Made by a program: the position numbers and the translations under genes | Shown here: positions 20,576 through 30,962 of the stretch, one piece after another | How the letters are laid out: each line of letters opens with the position of its first letter | How positions within the stretch are numbered: position 1 is the first letter of the stretch | Assembly (NCBI GenBank): GCA_001839685.1 | Contig: MLAK01000940.1 | Span: 1-44,928 of the forward strand | DNA from: Tritrichomonas foetus | Taxonomy: Eukaryota; Parabasalia; Tritrichomonadida; Tritrichomonadidae | Length of the DNA: 44,928 bases | Direction of reading: 5' to 3' | The notes under the pieces: generated by a model | The model's database searches: none | What the model was told of the DNA's origin: nothing | Seen by the model: the letters and a program-made list of their open reading frames with translations, nothing else

Positions 20576-22039
20576 TCATGATGAAAATGCTCTAATTGCA
20601 TCAACAATGGCTTGATAAGTGGCAATCGCAGCAGACACCAATCCAAACAACGCAAATAGCATACATATCAAATTCTGCCAATGATACAATGGTTTCTTTG
20701 AGATTCTAATCCACATCAAAGCTGGGAAGAAAAAGTCAACCATACACCCACCAAAAGCACCACCAATTGAGAGAGCTGGGCCAGCATTAGGTAAAAATAT
20801 AGCAACAACACCTGGAATTATATTAGTAAACAGTAAAACAACAACTCGTTTCAATACAGGAAGATTACCTTGATCACTATCTTTCCAAATAATGGATGAC
20901 CAAGACGCCATAATTGATTGTCCAATACAGGGGTATGAAAAACTGACAACTATGAAGAATGCAGCACGTACAACAATAATTAAAACATCTTTTGATCCAA
21001 AATTATCGAGAATAATGTTTTCTGTCTTATCACCAAATATTAGGTATCCGAGTATTCCTGGTAAAACCACACAAAGGAAGCACAGCAGTGTTGATGAGAA
21101 ACTTACAACACTTCTTTTATATAAATCTGGATTGTATGGCTTAACAAGTGGTAAGATTACAACTGGAAGTGCAAAAGCAAGACCATAAATTGATATAGCA
21201 GAAAATACACCCATATCGAATTTCCCTAAAATAATATTCGGCTGTAATTCATCTGGGTATGGAAGAGCCTGTGCAGCCTTAATACAGATGGCAAGAATGA
21301 AAAAGCAAATACAGCAAAATGTCATGTATGAAAAAGGTGCAAGAAATCCAATATTTCGTGGCAATGTAAAAGCCATTGGAAAACAGCAACCATACACAAT
21401 AATTAAAATAAATCTTTTCCATAATTTATCAGCAATCGCAATACCTCCAGCTTCAAACCATGAAATAATAGTATTACTACAAATGACCAAATAGCCGACC
21501 ATACAAGAAATGCAGAATAACATTGAGCAAATTGAAATTGCAATCGATCCAAATTTGCCTAAAATTTTGAAAGCCAAATCATCAAGATTTACTGCTTCTT
21601 TTCGTCGAGCCAGTTTCATAGTCATGACCGTTCCGATATGTGATAATATTGCAATTATGATGAGCATTACAAGCGATGGAATAATTCCGCAATACACAAA
21701 TGAATGAGGTACACTTAAAATACCAGCGCCTAAAAGCGAATTTAAAATATTCATAATGGTGGCACATCTTCGAACTCGTAAAACTTTTTCTTCTCCTTCT
21801 TCTTCTTCCTCCTCGACCTCTTCAATCGGCAAGCCATCAGGGCCAAGTGTTGGCTGTTTCTGTTTTTTAGATTTTCCTTTTCCTTTTTTGTCGGATGAAT
21901 TTCCATTCGAAGAACTTTTTTCTTCTTGAATTTCTGGGTCGCTCTGAACATCGTCTGGGGCTCCTTCAACGTCTACTTCATTATCGTTAATGGTTCCATA
22001 AATTGCTGAGCTTTGATTATAATTTTCTTCGAGTTCCAT
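20576..22039 (-). CDS. Amino acid transporter, AAAP/SLC38-like
   Basis: A 487-aa protein. Residues 1-85 form a hydrophilic cytosolic N-terminus with a Lys-rich patch (KKGKGKSKKQK) and a run of Glu (EEVEEEEEEGEEK). Helix 1 carries the family hallmark NSLLGAGILSVPHSF (~98-112), the unwound substrate- and Na+/H+-binding segment of AAAP transporters. About eleven helices follow, ending in the ALSIGGAFGGCMVDFFFPALMW region usual for SLC38-type proteins. Likely moves neutral amino acids across the plasma or lysosomal membrane; the substrate cannot be deduced. A candidate initiator TCA lies seven bases upstream of the start (22047-22049 on the opposite strand). Confidence 0.94.
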   Translation of the reverse strand: MELEENYNQSSAIYGTINDNEVDVEGAPDDVQSDPEIQEEKSSSNGNSSDKKGKGKSKKQKQPTLGPDGLPIEEVEEEEEEGEEKVLRVRRCATIMNILNSLLGAGILSVPHSFVYCGIIPSLVMLIIIAILSHIGTVMTMKLARRKEAVNLDDLAFKILGKFGSIAISICSMLFCISCMVGYLVICSNTIISWFEAGGIAIADKLWKRFILIIVYGCCFPMAFTLPRNIGFLAPFSYMTFCCICFFILAICIKAAQALPYPDELQPNIILGKFDMGVFSAISIYGLAFALPVVILPLVKPYNPDLYKRSVVSFSSTLLCFLCVVLPGILGYLIFGDKTENIILDNFGSKDVLIIVVRAAFFIVVSFSYPCIGQSIMASWSSIIWKDSDQGNLPVLKRVVVLLFTNIIPGVVAIFLPNAGPALSIGGAFGGCMVDFFFPALMWIRISKKPLYHWQNLICMLFALFGLVSAAIATYQAIVDAIRAFSS

Positions 22040-25000
22040 TTATCAGTGATATGACGAGTTTTGAGAAATCTTTTCCTCTCAAATTTATTCTATGTCACAC
22101 AGAAAAAAAAAGAACGTTTTGATAAGTTTACAAAATCTGCCACACAAAGATAACAATTTACTTTTCAATCATCTTTTTCATCGAATTTTTCAGAGTCGAT
22201 ATTTCAATCAATTGAAAGCACTTCAATGTAGACAATCTTTTTGAATGTATTCCATATAAAAGTTTATGAAAATGATCGAGAACCAAAGTCAATTTGAGGG
22301 GGGAATAATAATTGATTAATTTTACAGATTGAAAAATCATAGCTATTACATGTTTTCTTAAAGAAATATCCAACAAAGAAAATGAAAATAATTGCCATTG
22401 GCCAAAAATGAGAAAAAAACAATGAAAAACAATTCTATACAACAAAATCCATGCTAATAGAAAAAGTTATCGTCTTATAACTTTTTGATTGATCCTTGAA
22501 AACGATTTACAGAATTCCTTGATCAACTGTTTGATGAAGTTAATTTTCCTCCAAACCTCAACTCACTAATAATTAGAGAAGTACAGAAGAAATACATTAA
22601 AATTAATACTAAATCCGAAATTGACAAATGAATGAGAATAATTTGACATAGAAGATGGTCTTCCTGAGAAAATTATAGGAAGAAGAAAGAAGTTTGAATG
22701 TATTTATCAACTAAGGAGAATAATAATCGTACTAAACCATCATTTTTGGAAAATCTCATCAAACCAATGACTAATCATAAAATCCTTTTAAAAACTGAGA
22801 AGGACCATTTAAATAATCTTTTCATTGAGAATCATCAATATTTAGTGAATTATATGAACAATAGCAATTATTTCTCATTTGATAGATTATCCAATCAAAA
22901 ATATGACAGAGAATTTTTTCCATTAGACACTACGTAGCGTTTAATAAACTTTTTATCAATTTTTTCTTCGATTCCAAATGAAGTCAATCATAGAATTGTT
23001 GGATGGTTCCAAAAATGCTCTTCAATACTTTTTACTTCATTTATTAAACATACCTTCCGTTTAAATATTACATGTTCATCATTTCAACATCCTTCCTTCT
23101 TGTTTCATTCATCTGTCTTATTCATCCTCCAGTTATTTAAGTATTTATTCAAAAGGAATACTAATATACATGTATTATAACATTTTCTTGTAACGTATCT
23201 GCTTACAAAATGAAAAAAAGATATAAAATTTATCAATGTATTGAGTTGGACTTTTTTTTCATCTTTTTATTCAGTGAGAAAGAAGAAAATGATAATAAAT
23301 GTTTTAATGTTGAAACGATATAATTTCCAAACATATTTTTAAGTGGAGCATATTTTCTTAATTTGTGAGGCTTACTATTTTATGATCTTTTCATTGTAAA
23401 CAGCCTATACTTTATTGTGCTATGCCATCCGACTCATAATATAATTCATTTCTTGATCAGCGAGCTCTATATAAAAAGCATTATATCACTTTTTTTATAT
23501 TTTATTTGTAAGGTCAATTGTCCGTTAACCGCTTTTTTATATCAAATTTTAGTCAAAAAGTATATCCAACCAGATAATATACCAAAAAGTTAAAGCAGTA
23601 ATTTACTTTTCTGATAAAATGACCAAAAATATTCAGAATTTCTTTTATGATTCTCATTCATCAATTGAGGATATATTTCCTCAGAATTATTTTTAAAAAG
23701 TGTAAAATAATTTTTTTCTATTCAATTTAGCAATAAAGAGATCACAATTGACGAAACTATCTTTAAAATATTCACAAAGATTTTAGATGTTTGAATCATG
23801 ATAGATGTATACAAACCAAATAGTCTTAACGTACGAAATCACTAAAATGATCCTTATCATCAGTATTACTTAATGCCATCAGTCAAAAATCAAAACCCAA
23901 ATAGCTAAAAGAATGACGAAAATTTCCCTTATCGCAAACTTCGCAAATGGCCGAATTCAAAAATATTTCGAAAATGATTCTGAAGAAGCTATTGTTTCAG
24001 TTTTCGGGTGATAAGTCTTTCAGTCAATTGTTAAATCTATTTTTTATAGTTATGAGCCATATTTATTCATAGTTTTGAAATTTTGCAACAATTAAACCGA
24101 AAAAAGAGCGATTTTGGAGAAAGCCTAAAAAAAAATTGTGAGAAGCTTTTTTTCCAAGAATCACAAAGATTATAATACTGCTTCCCATAATTCTATTTAC
24201 ACTTCTTCTATCGATTTTTAATTAAAAATCGCGAAAATTTTGATAGTTTTAACTCAGTGATGTTGAATTAATTCAATTTCCATTTGACAAATATGAATGT
24301 ATTGAAATCTTTTCTGTCATAAAATTTTTGTATATGAAGAAAATAGACTGGCAGTCCTCAACAGCACATTCTCAAGCAGGGATACAGATACAACGATTGA
24401 AAGACCAAATCAAGAAAAATGGAATCCAATATGTTTTTTTCCAGACTCGATGCCAAGTGAATTTTCTGATGACTCGCCATTTAGATGGCAAAACATTCGT
24501 AATCTTCTCATTGATGCCTAAATTTTTTTTTATTTATATCAAAATTATTAATATTTTTTTTATACTTCATTTTTGTATTTTGGAAAACATTATAATTTTC
24601 GATGGAGGGTCATATGATAATAAAAAGCACGATTTATGATAAGAAATAATCAAGATATTAATGCTATAAAATCACTTTTTATCTCTATAATTCTCAGAAA
24701 TTTCTGTGGGGTTTATTTTTTTCTCACAATTTTTTTTTGGATTTGGTTTTCTCTGTATCTTGATTTTTAAATTATAATATTTATATATTATTAATAGGAT
24801 TACAATTAAATATTTTTTAGATGACAATAATATCAACAATTATTCATTTAGATCTCTCAATAGTCTTCTACATCTAGAGCTAGTTAGTTTGTATACATCT
24901 ATCATGATTATATTTTTATTCAATAAGTATTATAATGTTCTTTTAAATTTTCCTATAGTTCATGCTCTAATACTTAATTTTTGATAATATTATTTGAATT

Positions 25001-25080
25001 TTTGGCTTTTAATTTTTCTTTTTGATTTGAGATATTATTTTATAGCTTAGAATAATTTACTAGACCCTTTTTAAAGCAGA
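22040..25080. other. 3-kb AT-rich intergenic region with protein-like scraps
   Basis: No intact gene is supported. Short frames that look more protein-like than their surroundings lie at 22698-22937 (79 codons, ATG start), 23913-24011 (32 codons, ATG start) and ~24343-24523 (no ATG; two overlapping frames both look plausible). They show no family match and are interrupted by AT-rich DNA, so they may be relics of lost genes or chance. Confidence 0.45.
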
Positions 25081-26325
25081 ATGTCTACACAACGTTCATC
25101 AAGCAATCATTCGCTGATGGTTCCAGTGCGTCGGACGACGACGACAGAGGGGCCTCTTTCAGCACGCCGACCAGCTACACGTTATTCAACTTCATACACA
25201 AGCCCGCCTCTAAATATTAGCTCACATACTTCCACAGAAAATCTTCCATCCACACCTTCGTCACGAATGTCACATTCGGCATCATTTTCTAGACGTGCTC
25301 CTCCACCCCCGGTCCCAACTTCAAACTTATCCAATACAAATTCTTCTTCATCAAATATTCCTAGTTATCGTTTCGCCGGAATTCCAACAGGTACCCCATC
25401 TGTTGCACCAGTTAGCTTCAACTCATCGAACACTCGCAGTGAGTCTTCCTTTTCTACCAGCACAAGAAAATTATCATTTCGATCTGCCAATTCAAGCCAA
25501 ATTTTAAGCACCAAACATAAAGATGTTCCAACGCCATCGTCAACGCCCAAAGAAAAACCTTCAAAGAATTTCGTTATGTACGGTTCTCAACTTTTCGATG
25601 TTGGCCATTCAGATACAATCGGCAGAAGGGCCTCAATGGAGGACGCTTGCGTTAGCTACGGAGAATTTGCAGGAATTGGAACACAGTATTACGCCATTTT
25701 CGACGGCCATGGCGGTCCAGAAGTATCTTCATATTGTGCAGCAAATTTGCACCAGCTTATTTCAGATTATTACGAGAATGGAAACTCTTTTGTTGCCGCT
25801 ACAAAAAAGGCAATACAGGATGTCAATTCTTATGTTGTAGATAAATGGCCGCAGGCCGGCTCCACCGCCGCAATTGCGATTATTGATGATGATGTTTTAT
25901 ATACAGCAAATGTTGGAGATTCTAGAATTATACTGGTTCATAAGGGAAAGGCAAAAAGATTATCAGTCGATCATAAAGCTGTCTCACCCGACGAAATGGA
26001 ATGCATCCTTCGTCGTGGAGGAACAATCCAGTCAAATCGAGTGAACGGAATCCTCATGTTGAGCCGCGCAATAGGTGATGGAACAGTCGCCAGATATATT
26101 TCGTCGGAGCCATTTATGACGCAGACAATACTGAAGGATAATGCTAGGCTGATTCTTGCGTGCGATGGCGTGTGGGACGTCATGGACGATCAGAGCGCAG
26201 CAGACATCTTCCTCCAAATCAAGAATCCGGAGGAAGCAGCCAAGGCTATCAAATCAGAAGCAATCAAAAGAGGAACAATGGACAACGTAAGCGTCATTTG
26301 CGTCGATCTCAATGTAAATAAATAA
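25081..26325 (+). CDS. PP2C (PPM) family Ser/Thr protein phosphatase
   Basis: A 414-aa protein. The first ~165 residues are Ser/Thr/Pro-rich and probably disordered, with many potential phosphosites. The PP2C domain runs from ~170 to the end. Metal- and phosphate-coordinating motifs are all visible: RRASMEDA (Asp ~188), FDGHGG (~207-212), ANVGDSR (~280), LSRAIGD (Asp ~333), LACDGVWDV (~358-366) and DNVSV (401-405). It should be an active Mg2+/Mn2+-dependent phosphatase. The long N-terminal extension is unusual for the core enzyme and may direct localisation. The stop codon overlaps UAAA. Coding GC is well above that of the preceding 3-kb gap. Confidence 0.96.
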   Translation: MSTQRSSSNHSLMVPVRRTTTTEGPLSARRPATRYSTSYTSPPLNISSHTSTENLPSTPSSRMSHSASFSRRAPPPPVPTSNLSNTNSSSSNIPSYRFAGIPTGTPSVAPVSFNSSNTRSESSFSTSTRKLSFRSANSSQILSTKHKDVPTPSSTPKEKPSKNFVMYGSQLFDVGHSDTIGRRASMEDACVSYGEFAGIGTQYYAIFDGHGGPEVSSYCAANLHQLISDYYENGNSFVAATKKAIQDVNSYVVDKWPQAGSTAAIAIIDDDVLYTANVGDSRIILVHKGKAKRLSVDHKAVSPDEMECILRRGGTIQSNRVNGILMLSRAIGDGTVARYISSEPFMTQTILKDNARLILACDGVWDVMDDQSAADIFLQIKNPEEAAKAIKSEAIKRGTMDNVSVICVDLNVNK

Positions 26326-26764
26326 ATCTTATCCGAATCTCAACTTTTCTGTAATTTTTTTCACCCAAAAAAAAATATTTTTGTCTTGTTTAAAAATATC
26401 ATTTTCTTTGAATGGATATAAATGACAGTGATCGCAACGAGTGAATCGAGTCTACTTTGATATGAATGATTCACAATAAATGTCAGTATTGATAATGTGA
26501 ATCTATATCTATTTAAGGTATTCTCTATCTATTTCACCATGGCAAATATATATATTAAATATAGGATGAAAGTCAAGAAAAAAGTAGAAAGAATAGAATT
26601 ATAACCCACAATTTTTATTGTAATATAAAACAACATTAAAATAAAAGACCGTATTGAGAAAATAAATAACACTTTTGGTTTTGAAAAATTATTCTTGATA
26701 TAAAAATTATAAACATCATTTTTGTGAATTCATTTTCGATTTTTTCCTCGATTTCATTTTCATT
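26326..26764. other. Convergent intergenic region
   Basis: AT-rich spacer between convergent 3' ends. Nothing recognisable. Confidence 0.45.
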
Positions 26765-28840
26765 CTAGGCTTCATTCTTTTCATTGACTTCATTTTCATT
26801 ATTTTGAATTTCTTGATTGCTTGTAGTTTCGATTTCGATTTGGCATGAATTATCGTTTAAATCCTGGTTGGTATTTTCGTTCTCATTCTGAGATTTATTG
26901 TCTTCAATTTTGCTTTCACTATTGCTGGCATTCGAATTAATCGAAGTATCCGTGCCACTTTCATCTTTTTCGTTCGTATTTCCTTCTTCATTGGTATTTT
27001 CATCGTTTTCGTTATTCACTTTTTCATGATTGATTTCGACATTTTCGTCTTCTTTTGTATCTTTCTGGTTCTGATTTCCATTTTCATTCATATGAGCTGT
27101 TTCTTCATTCTTTGTTTCTTCTTTTTCTTTTACTTCTTTTTCTGTTTCTTCTTGATTCTGAAGCTTTTCATTAATTTCTTGATGAGTGCGTTTAGTATTT
27201 TCTATTTTGTTTTCATTTTGATGATTTTCATTCTCAGTGAGCATGAAAGGGTCATTTCCATGACTATCATACAAAAACGTTGGACTCAAAACTGGTAAAG
27301 AAGAAGCCAAAGTTTTTGGCTCATTAGAATCGAATTGAGTGGTGTTGAATACAACTTTCTTATCAATGAAACTCGAAGAATTTTCGATTGTTTTATCAGT
27401 TTCATCTGATTTCAAATTTTGGCCTTCTTTTGATATTTCACTTTCAATTACAGGTTGATCAATTTTTATGTCTCCATCTTGGTTTTCATTCTGTTTTTCA
27501 TCTTTATCAACAGCTTCACATTTTTGATCTTGATTTTGAATTTCTATCTTTTCGACTATATTTTGAGTCTCTGAATGATTTTCAGGTTCGAAAGAAGAAA
27601 CTTCACTTGATTTTTCTTTGTTTTCTTCGCTTTGATTTTCGATTGGAGTTTCTATATTTTGGATTTGGTTTTCATTTGAAGTTTCAGGTGCGGTTTGATT
27701 ATCCGACATTTCGCTAATCTCTGATTTTTCCAAACTGAGCACAGATTCAATGTCATGTTCGTCGGATGAAATTCCAACAGAGGTACCAAATGTGTCCAAT
27801 GGATTTTCGTTATTTACATTATCTGTGAAAAGTGAGCAAATTAAAGATTTAGTGATTCGATAAAGCCATTTATCTCTGGCGCTTTCCGATTGTGCTTCAA
27901 AAGTAATTTTTTTAACACCTTTCATTAAATCAGGCCCTTTTTCTTTGAATTTCACATACATTATTTCATTTTTATCTTTGGCGCTGATGTAGAACCTTTT
28001 AGGATTTTTTGGATCAACGAAAGCTTCAACAGCCACAAGTTGGATCATTCCAAGTGGATTGTCTTTATTGTCAGGTGAATTATCCAAAAAATAATATATG
28101 CAACTATTTGCAAGAACGAAAAAACGAGTTGTCCATGTTGAATTCCATTTATCGTTCTTTTTCATAAGATATCCTTTCAATCTAGGGTCAGACATAGCCA
28201 AAATATCATCTGAGTTTTCATTTTTGAATGGCTTCGTTTTGACCTGCTTGTAAACTTCACTCAAAATGTTATCGGAAAGCGTGCTCTCGCTGATGACTCC
28301 ACGAATATTTTGAATGAATTGTTGTATCGTCATATGCGACTTAACTTGTGGGTTGTGGAGGTCGGAAAGCAGTAGGGTTGTTGCGAAAGCGAGCATATAA
28401 GCGTTGTCGATTGATGAAAAAGTGTCGGGGTTCTGTAAACAATAGACTTGAGAGAAAATATTCAATTCCTTGTCGATAAATTCGGCCTCACCTTGTAATC
28501 CCAAATTTCCGGAAAATGCCAACCTTAGCGCCTCAACAAATGGCCTTTTCAAATCAAAAGTATTGAAATATTCGTGCATTATATTTAAATTTTTCGATAA
28601 AAAAGAAGCAACTTTTCGACCTAGTAAACCTTTTTGAAATCTGAGAATTTCTGCGATTTTTTCTGGCGTTTCTTCAAACCGTTTGACTCGGCATAGGGCT
28701 TTGATTCCCTCTCGAGGATTGGCATTGAAAGCGAAAACTGCATTGAGGAGTAAATCTTCTTCATGGGCTTCTGCTTCGATGTTACACGAAAAAGAGCGAG
28801 GGCGTTTCACGCCAAATGGATCTGTGTCACCAACTTCCAT
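26765..28840 (-). CDS. Sec7-PH ARF guanine-nucleotide exchange factor (cytohesin-like) with acidic tail
   Basis: A 691-aa protein. A Sec7 domain occupies ~25-210: the glutamic finger lies in LGLQGEAEFIDKEL (Glu ~118), and the second hallmark is AYMLAFATTLLLSDLHNPQVK, which matches the Sec7 helix that ends in DLHNP. A PH domain follows at ~225-335 (LKGYLMKKNDKWNSTWTTRFFVL ... ARDKWLYRI). This Sec7-PH order is that of cytohesin-type ARF-GEFs, so it probably activates an ARF GTPase at a phosphoinositide-bearing membrane. From ~350 to 691 the protein is extremely Glu/Asn/Lys/Gln-rich and repetitive, presumably disordered. TTGACCTA overlaps the candidate initiator region (28850-28857), 10 bases before the ATG. 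Confidence 0.94.
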   Translation of the reverse strand: MEVGDTDPFGVKRPRSFSCNIEAEAHEEDLLLNAVFAFNANPREGIKALCRVKRFEETPEKIAEILRFQKGLLGRKVASFLSKNLNIMHEYFNTFDLKRPFVEALRLAFSGNLGLQGEAEFIDKELNIFSQVYCLQNPDTFSSIDNAYMLAFATTLLLSDLHNPQVKSHMTIQQFIQNIRGVISESTLSDNILSEVYKQVKTKPFKNENSDDILAMSDPRLKGYLMKKNDKWNSTWTTRFFVLANSCIYYFLDNSPDNKDNPLGMIQLVAVEAFVDPKNPKRFYISAKDKNEIMYVKFKEKGPDLMKGVKKITFEAQSESARDKWLYRITKSLICSLFTDNVNNENPLDTFGTSVGISSDEHDIESVLSLEKSEISEMSDNQTAPETSNENQIQNIETPIENQSEENKEKSSEVSSFEPENHSETQNIVEKIEIQNQDQKCEAVDKDEKQNENQDGDIKIDQPVIESEISKEGQNLKSDETDKTIENSSSFIDKKVVFNTTQFDSNEPKTLASSLPVLSPTFLYDSHGNDPFMLTENENHQNENKIENTKRTHQEINEKLQNQEETEKEVKEKEETKNEETAHMNENGNQNQKDTKEDENVEINHEKVNNENDENTNEEGNTNEKDESGTDTSINSNASNSESKIEDNKSQNENENTNQDLNDNSCQIEIETTSNQEIQNNENEVNEKNEA

Positions 28841-29372
28841 GTTTAATTATTGACCTAGATTTAACCTTACCAACAGAAATACGGCTTTTTATCCGTTCAC
28901 AATTTTTCTATACAATATTTCTCAAAGAATTCAATATATAATGGATGATAAATCTCAGAAATGTAATAATTTTTGTGATCATGTCAAACTTGGGATATGC
29001 CACAAAAAATACAATGGTCTTTTTTCAATGTTTATATTGCTATTACGATTTACTTTTATATTATTAAATTATTATTTCTTTATGTATACTAATATCTACG
29101 ATTATATACGATATATATCGATTGTTGACAGAAATATATCCATTTTTAGTTGAAAATAACCATGTCTATTTATATTGCCACTTTTCTTTAGTTGACAAAA
29201 TAAACTATTGTAAAATGTAATCGTCGTTCTATCGATGATAAACGGAATGTCATGAGTATTATCGAGAAATAGTGACCGCATGAGTGATAAATTTACCCCA
29301 TTGATTCTACTAATTTGATGTGTATAGATAAAATCCTTAACATGATGAAAAATCATTGTATCAAGATATCCT
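28841..29372. other. Divergent intergenic region
   Basis: AT-rich spacer before the second MITE-related element. The TTGACCTA octamer at 28850-28857 is the only notable motif. Confidence 0.45.
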
Positions 29373-29682
29373 GGTAGGACTTTTTTTTCTCTAAGAAATT
29401 TCTCTGAGTTATTATTTTTTGACAAAAAAAGGGTAAAAGTGATGTGACTTTTCGCGCTCTTTCGACTCATTAGGTCATTGGAAGAGACACTGGCATGTGA
29501 CCACAGCTCCAGTTCGTTGTGCTACATCCTTTGCGTTTACTCGCTGCGACTTCTCCAAGTCGTAATGACCCATAAAGCCAGCAAAGTTCACATCGCGTTT
29601 ACCATTAAGTTTAGTGATTTTGACCTTTATTTGACCTATACTTCTTGAAATGCTAATATATCATTGGAAATTAGACTTCATC
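29373..29682. mobile_element. Decayed second copy of the palindromic MITE
   Basis: Matches the 16.4-kb element over its core: GGGTAAAAGTGATGTGACTT (29431-29450), CTTTCGACTCAT, the CCACAGCT region, CTCCAAGTCG, CCAGCAAAGTTCACATC (29577-29593) and TTTTGACCTTTATTTGACCT. Outer arms are recognisable but diverged: GGTAGGACTTTTTTTTCTCT at the left, and TCATTGGAAATTAGACTTCATC at the right. The overall length of ~310 bp agrees with the intact copy. No clear 9-bp duplication survives, so the end points are estimates. Confidence 0.7.
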
Positions 29683-29746
29683 AAGGCAGTCTTTTTGCTT
29701 ATAGTAGATTCTTATTTTTTTATATGATTGTATATACACTTCCACA

Positions 29747-29767
29747 TTTTATATTTTATATTTTATA
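29747..29767. repeat. TTTTATA microsatellite
   Basis: Three perfect 7-bp TTTTATA units followed by a partial fourth, about 100 bp upstream of the LRR gene. Confidence 0.7.
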
Positions 29768-29870
29768 TTTTAAGAAGTTTCTACCTAAAATGGTATGATT
29801 CATTTCCCTTCACTGGGTTCATTACATTATGGCTTTTTTAATATCACATGTCAATTTTAAACGTCTATAA

Positions 29871-30698
29871 ATGCTTTCTCTTGACGATTTCAAGAGTATT
29901 TCAAACGCGCATGATGGTCGTTTCCATTTCGATTTATCAGTTATCAACAAAGAATTAATTGGTCCGATACTAAGATCGATAGAGACTTTTGGCGCCAACG
30001 AATTTGAACTTTTAACCATTTCTTGTTTAAAGTTGGCACAACTCGACGAAGATGAAGAATATCCACAGTATATAATCGACTCTATTGCAGTTAACGTTCC
30101 CCAATACTTCAAATATTTTTTCAAAACATTAGTTACCCTTTTATCTACATCTCGACAACTAAAAGAAATACATTTTCTATGCCTGAAACTTGATGAAGAA
30201 GATTTAATAAATACATGCAAAGCAATTCGCCAATCACAATCGTTAAAATTAGTTGATTTCACTGACATTCCAATTGGTAACAAAATCATCAAAGAAATGA
30301 CATATCATGTATCATTCAATAGTGAAATTCAATATATTTATTTTCGAAGATGTGATCTGACAAACGATTCAATTCCTATTCTTGTGAATTACGTATCTGC
30401 AATTCGGAAACGCTTTGGTGAAGAAGGCCTCTTAGAAATTGATCTTTCAGATAATGATATTTCACCAGATGAGTTCCAAAAAGTTATCGAAGCATTAAAT
30501 AATTTCCAAACTGAAGATTGTCCTGAAGAAAGATTAATGAAAGAAAATGAATTGCTTCGTGATGAAATCATTAAATGGAAAGAAATTGTCCGTGAAGTAA
30601 AAGAAAATGGAAAACTTTTTATTATGGGCGAAGGCTCACGTGAAATAATAAAATTAATGAGATCAATCGATGATAGAATTTCAATTCTCGAAAAGTAG
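29871..30698 (+). CDS. Leucine-rich-repeat protein with C-terminal coiled coil
   Basis: A 275-aa protein. The N-terminal two thirds contain ribonuclease-inhibitor-type LRR units (LKEIHFLCLKLDEEDLINTCKAI; LKLVDFTDIPIGNKIIKEM; IQYIYFRRCDLTNDSIPILVNYV; LLEIDLSDNDISPDEFQKVIEAL). The rest is charged and helical (ERLMKENELLRDEIIKWKEIV; IIKLMRSIDDRISILEK). RI-type LRRs followed by a coiled coil recall the centrosomal protein CEP78, which trichomonads seem to have in multiple related forms, but the match is only architectural. Probably a protein-interaction scaffold. A TCA at 29851-29853, 18 nt before the ATG, is a candidate initiator. Confidence 0.85.
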   Translation: MLSLDDFKSISNAHDGRFHFDLSVINKELIGPILRSIETFGANEFELLTISCLKLAQLDEDEEYPQYIIDSIAVNVPQYFKYFFKTLVTLLSTSRQLKEIHFLCLKLDEEDLINTCKAIRQSQSLKLVDFTDIPIGNKIIKEMTYHVSFNSEIQYIYFRRCDLTNDSIPILVNYVSAIRKRFGEEGLLEIDLSDNDISPDEFQKVIEALNNFQTEDCPEERLMKENELLRDEIIKWKEIVREVKENGKLFIMGEGSREIIKLMRSIDDRISILEK

Positions 30699-30962
30699 AA
30701 CGCCGATCTACATAAACTCATTATTTTTATGCGTTTTGTTTTGTTATATAAACTTTGTTATGATGATATTCTCTTTAATATATAATCAGCCATCATTTTT
30801 ATCTCCTAATTATGAAGTATTTCACTTAAATAGCATATATGTGTGAATTTAGATTTTATTTATATACTCTTTTATAATTATAATTGTTCAATGATAAATC
30901 GTGAATAAAAAAAGGAAGATTGAATTAAGTCGATATTTTTATAATAAAAAGAATTTCTATTT

